A DNA stretch of 64,000 bases from Arachidicoccus sp. BS20. GTDB lineage: Bacteria > Bacteroidota > Bacteroidia > Chitinophagales > Chitinophagaceae. Positions 44,301 through 52,662 of the stretch are shown here, piece by piece. The notes below the pieces were generated by a model. That model saw only the letters and a list, made by a program, of their open reading frames with translations. It had not been told where the DNA came from and made no database searches. The position numbers were made by a program, and so were the translations under genes. Position 1 is the first letter of the stretch, and the number at the start of each line of letters is the position of its first letter. The DNA lies in assembly GCF_001659705.1 (NCBI RefSeq), contig NZ_CP015971.1, forward strand, positions 3,165,029 to 3,229,028. Direction: 5' to 3'.

Positions 44301-44606
44301 TATTTCATTCTTCTGTATCTGCGTTTGTTGTTTCTATTTCCGTGTATGATGGCGGCAATATGAATCAGTTTTTTTCGAGGAAAATTCGTGGACTATCATG
44401 TATGGAAAGTCTTCAACTTTCACTTCTCTGAATCGCAGGTTGTATTTTTTGCTGTAACGTTCGGGTGTTTCGCTTATTTGATTTAATCGTTTTTCCGCGC
44501 ATTGCATAAAGCGTTCGCCCAATCCTTTTTGTTTCAGTTCATACCAAAGATATGCTTCGGCATATTCTTCGTTAGCTTGCTGATTGAACAATAAAGGATA
44601 GCTCAT
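44300..44606 (-). pseudogene. RelE/ParE-family toxin, frameshifted near the C-terminus
   Basis: The intact frame from 44606 gives 90 residues: Q-A-N-E-E-Y-A-E-A-Y-L-W-Y, R-F-R-E-V-K-V-E-D-F-P-Y-M-I-V-H-E-F, then S-S-K-K-T-D-S-Y-C and an early stop. In the next frame the sequence continues as L-I-H-I-A-A-I-I-H-G-N-R and ends at 44300, exactly the normal toxin C-terminus. The shift lies in a run of seven A (minus strand; seven T at about 44369-44375); six would restore the frame. So one base has been gained, or the count in the homopolymer is wrong. ParE/RelE toxins act on gyrase or ribosome-bound mRNA. The antitoxin gene overlaps by one base upstream. Confidence 0.75.
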
Positions 44607-44851
44607 TATCTGACAACGGGTTTAGCTTTTTCTCTCGCTGCCTGTTTCACTTCTTCCCAAGAATATGTTTTTGTTTTTCCGCTTGCGAATGCTTTGCTTC
44701 TGTGTTCCAATTCTTTTACAAAATCATCATCCCAATCATTTTCGGCAGTATTTATTTCGTCCTCAACCATTGCGTAAATGGCTTTTATTTTTTTATCGTC
44801 AGCCGTTTGCAGATAATCTGTCAAACGTTTTCTGATTGCTGTCGTTGTCAT
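44606..44851 (-). CDS. Antitoxin of the RelE/ParE-type module
   Basis: An 81-residue protein with a regulatory N-terminus (A-I-R-K-R-L-T-D-Y-L-Q-T-A-D-D-K-K-I-K-A-I-Y) and a C-terminal toxin-wrapping part (E-L-E-H-R-S-K-A-F-A-S-G-K-T-K-T-Y-S-W-E-E-V). This is the usual pattern of short antitoxins paired with ParE-like toxins in Bacteroidota. Its stop overlaps the toxin start by one base. A palindrome adjacent to the promoter suggests autorepression. Confidence 0.8.
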   Translation of the reverse strand: MTTTAIRKRLTDYLQTADDKKIKAIYAMVEDEINTAENDWDDDFVKELEHRSKAFASGKTKTYSWEEVKQAAREKAKPVVR

Positions 44852-44861
44852 AGTTGTGTGT

Positions 44862-44884
44862 GTATCTTATTTGATACAAATTTA
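44862..44884 (-). promoter_or_regulatory. Toxin-antitoxin promoter with adjacent palindrome
   Basis: Minus strand TAAATTTG (44884-44877) is a perfect -7 element and is followed by GTATC-n6-GATAC (44862-44877), overlapping by one base. The ATG is at 44851. Confidence 0.6.
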
Positions 44885-44889
44885 AACAA

Positions 44890-44920
44890 AAAAGCATCAC
44901 ACAATTTACGTGATGCTTTT
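44890..44920 (-). terminator. Terminator of the lipoprotein gene
   Basis: AAAAGCATCAC (44890-44900) and GTGATGCTTTT (44910-44920) form a perfect 11-bp stem with a T-rich tail in the minus direction. Confidence 0.8.
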
Positions 44921-44938
44921 CATGTATAAAAATCATTT

Positions 44939-45487
44939 TTATTGTCTTGCAAAATCGTAATACACATAAGCCGTTTGACCGTCAACGGTTACGGGCGATT
45001 CCAGCGTGAAGCCGTCTTGGGAAGTATTTACGATACTCAGTATATAACCTTCGGTTACTTTCTTCGCTTTTTGTCCGTTCAGTATTTTCAGTTGGAAAAT
45101 CTTTTGTCCGTTTTGGTCGGTGCGAACAGACCATACAATGTTTCTCGTTCCTGCGTAGCAATCGCCGTTGTTTTGAATCGTATAAGTTCCCATACCATTG
45201 TGTGGCAATTTCCATGTGCTGCCGATAAAGCAATTCGGCGTTACGTCGTCAAATACGGTAGTTTCCAATTTTACTTTTGTGAGAATGGTTGCCGATGTAT
45301 TGCCTGCATCATCAAAAGTTTCTTTGTGTGTTGAAGACGCTGTGTCCACTCCGGAAACGGATACATTGGTTACAACGTAATTTCCGTTCAACTGAACGCC
45401 GCCAACAATGTGCGATGTGGAAGAGCAGGCAGAAAAAAGAAATGCGCTTGATAATAAAACTGCGGCAGCAAAAAGTGTTTTTTTCAT
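44939..45487 (-). CDS. Lipocalin-like lipoprotein of unknown function
   Basis: A 182-residue lipoprotein (lipobox F-S-A-C21). The body is a small beta-rich domain (G-V-Q-L-N-G-N-Y-V-V-T-N-V-S-V-S-G, C-F-I-G-S-T-W-K-L-P-H-N-G-M-G-T-Y-T-I, and Y-I-L-S-I-V-N-T), like the lipocalin-like domains common in Bacteroidota surface proteins. Two Cys (about 86 and 110) could form a disulfide. It is divergent from argS, with a perfect -7 element TAATTTTG (45520-45513). No enzymatic motif; function unknown. Confidence 0.8.
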   Translation of the reverse strand: MKKTLFAAAVLLSSAFLFSACSSTSHIVGGVQLNGNYVVTNVSVSGVDTASSTHKETFDDAGNTSATILTKVKLETTVFDDVTPNCFIGSTWKLPHNGMGTYTIQNNGDCYAGTRNIVWSVRTDQNGQKIFQLKILNGQKAKKVTEGYILSIVNTSQDGFTLESPVTVDGQTAYVYYDFARQ

Positions 45488-45512
45488 TTGTTATTATTTT
45501 AATTGTTGAGTA

Positions 45513-45613
45513 CAAAATTATAGAACCAAAACGAATTGGTTTTATAAAGATAAATAAATTTCGTGCCACAATTGAGCGCAATTTGTTAATCGCCCGCAAA
45601 CAGTCTATTTTTG
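45513..45613. promoter_or_regulatory. Divergent promoters of the lipoprotein gene and argS
   Basis: Minus strand TAATTTTG at 45520-45513 serves the lipoprotein gene; plus strand TATTTTTG at 45606-45613 serves argS (ATG 21 bases later). Both match TAnnTTTG. Confidence 0.6.
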
Positions 45614-45634
45614 CGCGAGTTGAAATCAAGCAGA

Positions 45635-47419
45635 ATGAACATTGTAGCGCAAATAAAAAACATTACGGCAACAGCGATTAACGATTTATATCAATTCCCG
45701 ATTGATGCAAAAGATATTTTAATCAACGCCACAAAGCCCGAATTTACAGGCGATTACACGGTGGTGCTTTTCAGTTTTGTGAAGCAGTTGAAGAAATCTC
45801 CCGAAGCATTGGGAAATGAATTGGGCAATTATCTTGTTGAGAAAAATAATGATTTGATAAAAGAATTTAATGTTATCAAAGGCTTTCTCAATCTTTCAAT
45901 TTCAGATAGTTTTTGGATTGATTTTTTAAAAGAAAATTCGCTGAACAAAAGCTTCGGTCAGGCAATTTCTACCAACGAAAAAATTATGGTGGAGTATTCT
46001 TCGCCCAACACCAACAAGCCTTTGCATCTTGGTCATTTAAGAAATAATTTTCTCGGTTACAGCATTGCAGAAATTCTCAAAGCGAATGGTAACGAAGTTA
46101 TTAGTTCCTGCGTTGTGAACGATAGAGGAATCCATATTTGCAAAAGCATGATTGCCTGGCAAATGTTTGCGAATGGTGCAACGCCTCAGTCGACCAATAC
46201 AAAAGGCGATCATTTTGTAGGCGATTATTATGTGAAGTTTAACGATGAATATAAGCAACAAATTAAAGAATTAGTTGCGCAAGGAAAGGGTGAAGACGAA
46301 GCCGAAAAAGAAGCGCCGATTATGCGCGCTGCACAGCAAATGTTATTCGATTGGGAAGCCGGAAAGCCCGATGTGATTGAGTTGTGGAAGAAAATGAATG
46401 GTTGGGTTTATGAAGGTTTTGACGAAACATACAAACTGATTGGAACTAAGTTTGATAAAGTTTATTACGAAAGCAATACGTATTTGCTGGGCAAAGATTT
46501 GGTAGAAGATGGCTTGCGCAAAAATGTTTTTTATCAAAAAGAAGACGGCAGCGTTTGGATTGATTTGACCAACGACGGCTTGGATGAAAAACTCGTTCGC
46601 CGTAAAGATGGAACTTCTGTGTACATCACGCAAGACATTGGTTTGGCGGAACAAAAGCAAAAAGAATTTGGCATCAGCCAAAGTATTTATGTAGTGGGAG
46701 ATGAGCAGAATTATCATTTCAAAGTGTTGAAATTAATTTGCCAGAAATTGGGCTTGCCTTCGGCAGATGGAATTGAACATTTAAGTTACGGAATGGTGGA
46801 ATTGCCTTCGGGAAAAATGAAAAGCCGCGAAGGAACTGTGGTTGATGCAGATGATATTGTACAAGAGATGATGAACATTGCGCAGCAAAAAACCGAAGAG
46901 CTTGGCAAAGTCAAAGATTTTTCGGAAGATGAATTGCTGAAACTCTATCATACATTGGGTTTGGGCGCGTTGAAATTTTTCTTGTTGCGTGTGCATCCGA
47001 AAAAGAAAATGATTTTTAATCCCGAAGAAAGCATCGATTTTCACGGTTTTACGGGACCGTTTGTGCAATACACTTATGCGCGTATTCAAAGCATTTTGCG
47101 CAAAGTGTCGGGAGAAAAATTATTGGAACAGAGTATCCAATCAACCGATTTATTACCGCAGGAAAAAGATGTAATTACACATTTGGAACAATTTCCGGTA
47201 ACCATTAACGAATCAGCGACAGAGCAAGACCCGTCGAAGCTCGCGATTTATGTTTTCAATCTTGCAAAAACATTCAATCAGTTTTATACAGACCTTTCCA
47301 TTGCAAATGCTGAAAGCCTTGAGAAGAAAATTTTGCGTGTACAATTGGCACAGCTTGCAGGCAATACCATTAAAAAAGCGATGAGTTTATTGGGTATTGA
47401 TGTGCCTGAAAGAATGTAG
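45635..47419 (+). CDS. argS: Arginyl-tRNA synthetase
   Basis: A 594-residue class I synthetase charging tRNA-Arg. The ATG at 45635 gives the usual N-terminus (Add-1 domain with F-T-G-D-Y-T-V-V-L-F). The HIGH motif is H131-L-G-H134 in S-S-P-N-T-N-K-P-L-H-L-G-H-L-R-N; the KMSKS loop appears as G-K-M-K-S-R-E-G-T. The anticodon-binding DALR domain is at the end (A-Q-L-A-G-N-T-I-K-K-A-M-S-L-L-G-I). It stands alone with its own promoter. Confidence 0.97.
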   Translation: MNIVAQIKNITATAINDLYQFPIDAKDILINATKPEFTGDYTVVLFSFVKQLKKSPEALGNELGNYLVEKNNDLIKEFNVIKGFLNLSISDSFWIDFLKENSLNKSFGQAISTNEKIMVEYSSPNTNKPLHLGHLRNNFLGYSIAEILKANGNEVISSCVVNDRGIHICKSMIAWQMFANGATPQSTNTKGDHFVGDYYVKFNDEYKQQIKELVAQGKGEDEAEKEAPIMRAAQQMLFDWEAGKPDVIELWKKMNGWVYEGFDETYKLIGTKFDKVYYESNTYLLGKDLVEDGLRKNVFYQKEDGSVWIDLTNDGLDEKLVRRKDGTSVYITQDIGLAEQKQKEFGISQSIYVVGDEQNYHFKVLKLICQKLGLPSADGIEHLSYGMVELPSGKMKSREGTVVDADDIVQEMMNIAQQKTEELGKVKDFSEDELLKLYHTLGLGALKFFLLRVHPKKKMIFNPEESIDFHGFTGPFVQYTYARIQSILRKVSGEKLLEQSIQSTDLLPQEKDVITHLEQFPVTINESATEQDPSKLAIYVFNLAKTFNQFYTDLSIANAESLEKKILRVQLAQLAGNTIKKAMSLLGIDVPERM

Positions 47420-47423
47420 AATG

Positions 47424-47532
47424 ATAGCCACAGATGCACAGATGAAATTGTGTGTAGAAAGCTATTCTGTTTTAAAAAGATATTGAAAAAGCCACAGGCA
47501 CATTATAAATTTATCTGTGCATCTGTAGCTAT
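47424..47532. repeat. Inverted repeat between argS and the TonB receptor gene
   Basis: A 20-nt arm (47424-47443, ATAGCCACAGATGCACAGAT) is repeated inverted at 47513-47532 with one G-U-type difference, 69 bases apart. It lies between convergent genes and may serve as a bidirectional terminator. Confidence 0.75.
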
Positions 47533-47536
47533 TTTC

Positions 47537-50053
47537 TTACGAAATTCGTTGCTTGGAACGAGCTGACAAATCAAACGGTACAATCACTTTAAAGCTGATA
47601 TTTCTTCCCATGTTGAAAATGCCCGGCTGCACGCCGTCAGGGACATTCGCATTGTCGAAATATTTTAAACGGCTCATGTTCGATTGATAATTTTTGTTTG
47701 CCAAATTTGTTCCTTCGATATACAATTCCAGAATTTTATCGCCGTGTTTATTTACAATATTTCCGCCGATTCCAGCGCTCAATAAATTATATCCTGCAGT
47801 ATAAGTTTCCGTTCCGTAAGCCGCGAAAAATCTGTCCTGCGCGTTGTAATGGTCAAAGCCGACAAACGCATAAGTGTTCTTGAAAATGCCGAAACCTTTG
47901 GCAAACATTCCGCGCAATTCGCTGTGCGTATGCAACGGTGGAATGAATGGAAGGTATTTTAAACTGTCGGGAACTGTGCCGCCGTTGCCTGAATTTTTTC
48001 CGTAAGTTAATGTCAGGTTATTTTCAAAATGCAGCCACGAAATGGGATGAATATCCAGGTCAAAATCGCCGCCGTAAATTCTTGCTTTGGTTTGCACATA
48101 CGTAAATTTACTGTATTGCCCGTTTGGATTGGAAGTGCCGTCTTCATCCACTCTTTCGGCGTTTCCGTTGGCATCAAGAATCTGTTGCTGGAAAATATAA
48201 TTGCTCAGATTATTGTTATACAATTCAATATTTGCGGAAACATTCGGCAACGTAAGCGCAATGCCTAAATCTTCCTGCACATTAAATTCGGGCTTAAAAT
48301 TTGAGTTGCCTACATGATAAATTTGCGAACCCGGGTCAGGACCGTTTGCTGAAAGTTCTGCAATGTTCGGTGCGCGGAAACCGCGGGCTACATTGGCTTT
48401 TATTAAAAATGCGTTGGAAAAATTATACGTTGCGCCAACGCTTCCGGTAACGCCGTTGAACGATTTGTTTAGCGCAGCAAACTGTTGCGCAACGTTCTCT
48501 GTTGTTGCAGGATTTGAACCTTTATACAAAGTCGGAAATTCGCCCGAAGTATCGATGTACGCTGCTTTTCCGTTGAATGAACGATGGTCGTAACGAACAC
48601 CTGCGGAAACATCTAATTTGTCATACGTTTTTTTCATAACGGCGAAAGAACCGATGTCAAACTGATGATAAGCAGGAATGGGGAAATCTGTACTATAACC
48701 AAGTGAATTATTCTGATACATTCCGTTTACACCGAACGTGGTTTCATAACCTTTGCCTAAATCAAAATCATATTTTACGTCGTAAGTCAATGTGGTTAAT
48801 TCCAAATTCAAGCCCGGAATATCGGCGTTTTCAGGATGCGTAAATTCTCTGCGATGGCTATATTGATAACCGAGATTGAACAATAAATTTCCATTGCCTA
48901 AATGAATATTGCTGTTGTCATAAATGCGATATAACTGCACGTGCTGATGCAAAGTTGGAATCGCATAAGAATTTAAAACGGAGTTTGGAACCACCGGGCG
49001 GAAAGTATCGGCTTCATTAATTTGATACGTAAATTTTCGCGTAGCGGAATCGCGGCTGCCATCGGGAATATCTTGCAAATCGTCGAACAAAGAGGCGTTT
49101 AAATAAGAATATCCCCATGATTTATTCAAGCCAATCATAGCGCGCGCATCTTTCTCTTTAAAGCCTGTTGCATACACGCGACCGTCATGTTGGTTTTGAT
49201 AATTTTTCGCTTCTTTGGCGGAAATAATTGTTCCCCAAACCAATCCGTGATGATTGCCTTGCAAACGAAATGAACCGTTGATTAATCCATTGTTCGTTCC
49301 ATAATTTGCCGTAAGCGAACCAAGAATTTTTCCATCGGCAACAGGCGCGGGCGTAATCATATTTACAACACCGCCAATCGCGTCCGAACCGAAACTCAGG
49401 CTTGCAGGACCTTTAATAATTTCCACTCTGTCAATCGAATTTTGGTCAATTTCCACGCCGTGTTCATCGCCCCATTGTTGCCCTTCCTGTCGTATTCCGT
49501 CTTCAGAAGTTACTACTCTGTTATAGCCCAAACCATGAATAAAAGGTTTGGAAATATTCGGTCCCGTTGTAACTGCGCTGATACCCGGAAGATTGGCAAT
49601 CACATCAATCGCATTGCCAGATGCCGCTTTCTCGTTGATATACGATTTGCTCACGGCAACCATCGGTACAGGGTCGCGTTTAATTTCCGTTGCCTTGCTT
49701 ACACCTGTGATTACAACATCTGCATTTTCCAATGCCGATTCTTTTAGTTGTATATCTAAATAATTAATTTTTGAAAAATCTATCTTCTGAAGAAAAGTTG
49801 CATAGCCTTCATAACTCACTTGTAACAAATAAATGCCTTTAGGAATATTATTGATAGTAAATTTTCCCGAAGAATCGCTAACCGCGCCGATGTGCAAGTC
49901 GGGAATTGTGATGGTTGCACGAGGCAAAGGTTGCTTTGTTGTTTCGTCCGTAACCGTTCCGCTGAATGAAGAAATAATGTCGTTTGTATTTTTAGAAAAC
50001 GCTGAAATGCTGATGAATAGCAGCGTTGCACAGAGAAACAATTTGAACTTCAT
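47537..50053 (-). CDS. TonB-dependent receptor, probable metal (zinc?) uptake
   Basis: An 838-residue outer-membrane receptor. ATG 50053 starts a clean signal peptide (M-K-F-K-L-F-L-C-A-T-L-L-F); the frame reaching 50230 adds 59 unlikely residues. A carboxypeptidase-regulatory-like domain (F-S-G-T-V-T-D-E-T-T-K-Q-P-L) precedes the plug (G-L-G-Y-N-R-V-V-T-S-E-D-G-I-R-Q-E-G-Q-Q-W-G-D-E-H-G) and the barrel, ending S-F-K-V-I-V-P-F. The plug phrase Q-E-G-Q-Q-W-G-x-E-H recurs in the receptor at 53506-55929. A 15-bp palindrome in its promoter also occurs before the GTPase gene and the second receptor, so all three look controlled by one metalloregulator. Confidence 0.9.
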   Translation of the reverse strand: MKFKLFLCATLLFISISAFSKNTNDIISSFSGTVTDETTKQPLPRATITIPDLHIGAVSDSSGKFTINNIPKGIYLLQVSYEGYATFLQKIDFSKINYLDIQLKESALENADVVITGVSKATEIKRDPVPMVAVSKSYINEKAASGNAIDVIANLPGISAVTTGPNISKPFIHGLGYNRVVTSEDGIRQEGQQWGDEHGVEIDQNSIDRVEIIKGPASLSFGSDAIGGVVNMITPAPVADGKILGSLTANYGTNNGLINGSFRLQGNHHGLVWGTIISAKEAKNYQNQHDGRVYATGFKEKDARAMIGLNKSWGYSYLNASLFDDLQDIPDGSRDSATRKFTYQINEADTFRPVVPNSVLNSYAIPTLHQHVQLYRIYDNSNIHLGNGNLLFNLGYQYSHRREFTHPENADIPGLNLELTTLTYDVKYDFDLGKGYETTFGVNGMYQNNSLGYSTDFPIPAYHQFDIGSFAVMKKTYDKLDVSAGVRYDHRSFNGKAAYIDTSGEFPTLYKGSNPATTENVAQQFAALNKSFNGVTGSVGATYNFSNAFLIKANVARGFRAPNIAELSANGPDPGSQIYHVGNSNFKPEFNVQEDLGIALTLPNVSANIELYNNNLSNYIFQQQILDANGNAERVDEDGTSNPNGQYSKFTYVQTKARIYGGDFDLDIHPISWLHFENNLTLTYGKNSGNGGTVPDSLKYLPFIPPLHTHSELRGMFAKGFGIFKNTYAFVGFDHYNAQDRFFAAYGTETYTAGYNLLSAGIGGNIVNKHGDKILELYIEGTNLANKNYQSNMSRLKYFDNANVPDGVQPGIFNMGRNISFKVIVPFDLSARSKQRIS

Positions 50054-50102
50054 AAAATATTTATCGGTTTTACGGATGATTGATTTTGCACAAATGAAGC
50101 AG

Positions 50103-50134
50103 CAAAAGTACATACCGACTGCAACAATGTTGCA
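50103..50134 (-). promoter_or_regulatory. Receptor promoter with TGCAAC palindrome
   Basis: A perfect palindrome TGCAACAATGTTGCA (50120-50134) lies just upstream of the perfect -7 element TACTTTTG (50110-50103, minus strand), filling the spacer between the -33 and -7 positions. That is a textbook repressor site; Fur/Zur-family control is inferred. Confidence 0.7.
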
Positions 50135-50213
50135 TTGATTCATCATAAATTTCTTGTAATTCAAAAGCTGTCGTTGCTGATAAGGTAATTTTAATTTTTT
50201 GAACGATAGAAAA

Positions 50214-50299
50214 GAACCCGAAGGGTTCAATGTTAATAGAAAATATGTTGAGTAGTTATATTCGGGAATCTGCTATAAACATATAATCCTGTCGGGATT
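50214..50299. repeat. Two short hairpins in the divergent receptor-GTPase gap
   Basis: The 386-bp gap 50054-50439 carries no gene. Apart from the regulatory boxes, it contains GAACCCGAAGGGTTC (50214-50228) and AATCCTGTCGGGATT (50285-50299), two small palindromes spaced 70 bases apart, which look like an intergenic repeat unit rather than a promoter. Confidence 0.5.
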
Positions 50300-50372
50300 A
50301 GGATGTGAATTTAAAAAGTTTAGATAATCGCGATAATAGTCTGCGCTCTCTTAAAATTTCAATTTTTAAATT

Positions 50373-50424
50373 GTGCAACATTGTTTCATTTGTTTTAAAA
50401 TACTATATTTGCAACGTTGTTTCA
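50373..50424 (+). promoter_or_regulatory. GTPase promoter with two TGCAAC boxes
   Basis: TGCAACATTGTTTCA (50373-50387) and TGCAACGTTGTTTCA (50410-50424) flank a perfect -7 element TATATTTG (50404-50411). The boxes start 37 bases apart, the same spacing as at 55956/55993. Confidence 0.7.
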
Positions 50425-50439
50425 AAATAAACTATTCAA

Positions 50440-51645
50440 ATGATACAGAAAAAATTGCCTGTTACGGTATTGAGCGGATTTCTTGGCGCAGGAAAAACAA
50501 CTTTGCTTAATCATATTTTGCATAATAAAGAAGGTCTAAAAGTTGCTGTGATTGTGAACGACATGAGCGAAGTAAATGTAGATGCCAAGCTTGTGGAAGA
50601 CCAAAACACACTTTCACGCACAGAAGAAAAGCTGGTGGAAATGAGCAACGGTTGCATTTGCTGCACGCTGCGTGAAGACCTGATGATTGAAGTGGAAAAG
50701 CTGGCGAAAGAAGGACGTTTTGATTATTTGTTGATTGAAAGTACCGGCATCAGCGAGCCGGTTCCGGTGGCACAAACTTTCTCGTATGTGGATGAAGAAA
50801 ACGGCATTGACCTTTCCAAATTCAGCTATATCGATACGATGGTTACGGTGGTGGATTGTTTTAACTTTTTCAAGGATTTCGCTACGAATGAATTCCTGCA
50901 AGACCGCAATCTTACCGATATGGAAGGCGATTACAGAACGATTGTGAATTTGCTGACCGACCAAATTGAATTTGCCAACGTGATTATTTTAAACAAAACC
51001 GATTTGGTGGATGAAAAAACTGTCGGGTTACTAAAAGCAGCTATTCACAAATTAAATCCGGGAGCGAAAATTATTACTTCACAATTTGGCAAAGTAGCGC
51101 CCAATGAAATTTTAAATACAGGGCTTTTCGATTTTGACGAAGCGCAAACTTCGGCTGGCTGGCAAAAAGAATTACAGACGGAAAACCACACCCCCGAAAC
51201 GGAAGAATACGGCATTGCTTCTTTTGTGTTTCGCAATCCGCGACCATTTCATCCCGCAAGATTTTGGCAATATCTGGATGAAAAATATCCGCAAAATATC
51301 ATCCGCGCCAAAGGTTTGTTCTGGCTGGCTTCTCGCCCCGATGACGCTTTGAATTTTTCACAAGCCGGCGGTTCTTCGCGCGTGGAAAGAGCGGGCGTTT
51401 GGTGGTGCAGTATGCCTTACAGCGAACGTACCAGATACGCATCATTTGTATATCATCAAAAATACATCGAATCGAGATGGAGCAAAAAATGGGGCGACAG
51501 GATGAATGAAATTGTCTTTATCGGGCAGGATATGGACAAGGAAAAAATTACTCGTGATTTGGAAAAATGTTTGTTGCAGGAAGATGAAGAATATTTGTTT
51601 GAAAAGAAAGTAAAATTGAATGACCCGTTTCCCGAAAATATCTGA
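50440..51645 (+). CDS. COG0523-family metal-chaperone GTPase (CobW/ZigA-like)
   Basis: A 401-residue G3E GTPase. Walker [10 protein letters not shown] (13-21), the metal-binding C-x-C-C motif G-C-I-C-C (71-75), E-S-T-G-I-S-E-P (switch region) and N-K-T-D-L (base recognition) are intact; a C-terminal CobW domain follows ([14 protein letters not shown]). Members that lie in Zur regulons help allocate zinc when it is scarce. The boxed promoter and receptor neighbours fit that role. The flavoprotein gene starts 5 bases after its stop. Confidence 0.9.
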   Translation: MIQKKLPVTVLSGFLGAGKTTLLNHILHNKEGLKVAVIVNDMSEVNVDAKLVEDQNTLSRTEEKLVEMSNGCICCTLREDLMIEVEKLAKEGRFDYLLIESTGISEPVPVAQTFSYVDEENGIDLSKFSYIDTMVTVVDCFNFFKDFATNEFLQDRNLTDMEGDYRTIVNLLTDQIEFANVIILNKTDLVDEKTVGLLKAAIHKLNPGAKIITSQFGKVAPNEILNTGLFDFDEAQTSAGWQKELQTENHTPETEEYGIASFVFRNPRPFHPARFWQYLDEKYPQNIIRAKGLFWLASRPDDALNFSQAGGSSRVERAGVWWCSMPYSERTRYASFVYHQKYIESRWSKKWGDRMNEIVFIGQDMDKEKITRDLEKCLLQEDEEYLFEKKVKLNDPFPENI

Positions 51646-51650
51646 AAAAA

Positions 51651-52556
51651 ATGAACAAAAATTTCGACGTAATCATCATTGGCGGTAGTTATGCAGGGCT
51701 TTCCGCAGCAATGGCTTTGGGGCGTTCGCTGCGGAAAGTCCTGATTATTGACAGCGGAAAACCTTGCAACCGGCAAACGCCGCATTCGCACAACTTCATT
51801 ACGCAGGACGGAGAAAAACCAAACCTGATTGCAGAAAAAGCCAAAGCGCAGGTTTTGAAATATGACACGGTAATGTTTTTAAACGACCTTGCCGTTAGCG
51901 GAAAGAAAATCGATTTCGGTTTTGAAATTACTACACAATCAGGCGAAACATACAAAGCAAAAAAACTCGTTTTTGCCACAGGTGTTAAAGATAAAATGCC
52001 CGGTATCAAAGGCTTTGCAGAATGTTGGGGAATTTCGGTTATTCATTGTCCATATTGCCACGGTTATGAAGCAAAACAGGAAAAAACAGGCATCCTTGCC
52101 AATGGCGATTTTGCATTTCATTATGCCCAACTCATTCATAACTTGACAAAAGATTTGACCATTTTTACCAACGGAAAATCAACTTTGGCACAAGTGCAAA
52201 CCGAGAAAATTATCCGACACGATATTCCCATTATTGAAGAAGAAATAGCTGAAATCAAGCACGAAAATGGTTATTTGAAACAAATCGTCTTCAAAGACCA
52301 TACAACTTTTGAACTCAAAGCAATTTATTCGCGACCGGACTTTGAACAATATTGTAAAATTCCCGAAATGCTGGGCTGCGAGCTTAATGAACAAGGTTAC
52401 ATCAAAGTAGATATGTTCCAAAAAACGACCGTAGAAAATGTGTTTGCCTGTGGAGACAATACCAGCCCGATGCGTTCCGTAGCCAATGCTGTAGCCGCAG
52501 GAAATTTTGCAGGAGCGATGATAAATAATATAATGACGGAAGAAGAGTTTTCGTAA
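51651..52556 (+). CDS. Thioredoxin-reductase-like FAD/NAD(P) oxidoreductase (CPYC)
   Basis: A 301-residue flavoprotein: FAD-binding G-G-S-Y-A-G-L-S-A-A-M-A-L-G-R-S (11-26), redox pair C133-P-Y-C136, and the C-terminal FAD motif V-F-A-C-G-D-N-T-S-P. The NADPH-binding G-x-G-x-x-A motif is not obvious: the segment after the CPYC reads K-T-G-I-L-A-N-G-D-F-A-F-H-Y, so cofactor use may differ from TrxB. It is in one operon with the metal GTPase, so it could maintain thiols needed for metal transfer; that is inference. Confidence 0.85.
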   Translation: MNKNFDVIIIGGSYAGLSAAMALGRSLRKVLIIDSGKPCNRQTPHSHNFITQDGEKPNLIAEKAKAQVLKYDTVMFLNDLAVSGKKIDFGFEITTQSGETYKAKKLVFATGVKDKMPGIKGFAECWGISVIHCPYCHGYEAKQEKTGILANGDFAFHYAQLIHNLTKDLTIFTNGKSTLAQVQTEKIIRHDIPIIEEEIAEIKHENGYLKQIVFKDHTTFELKAIYSRPDFEQYCKIPEMLGCELNEQGYIKVDMFQKTTVENVFACGDNTSPMRSVANAVAAGNFAGAMINNIMTEEEFS

Positions 52557-52594
52557 AAAATGAATCATTCTTATCAATTTATCCAATGACCAAT

Positions 52595-52640
52595 GATAAT
52601 GATAAAGCCTGTTCTTTTGCGAACAGGCTTTATCATTATC
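52595..52640. terminator. Bidirectional terminator, perfect 20-bp stem
   Basis: GATAATGATAAAGCCTGTTC (52595-52614) and its exact complement (52621-52640) enclose TTTTGC, between convergent genes. Confidence 0.9.
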
Positions 52641-52662
52641 AAAGAAAAATACAGAAGACGGA

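Noticed and set aside
50440-51645. The GTPase as a cobalamin biosynthesis CobW protein
   Set aside because: No cobalamin genes lie nearby; metal-type receptors and shared boxes fit a metal-chaperone role better.
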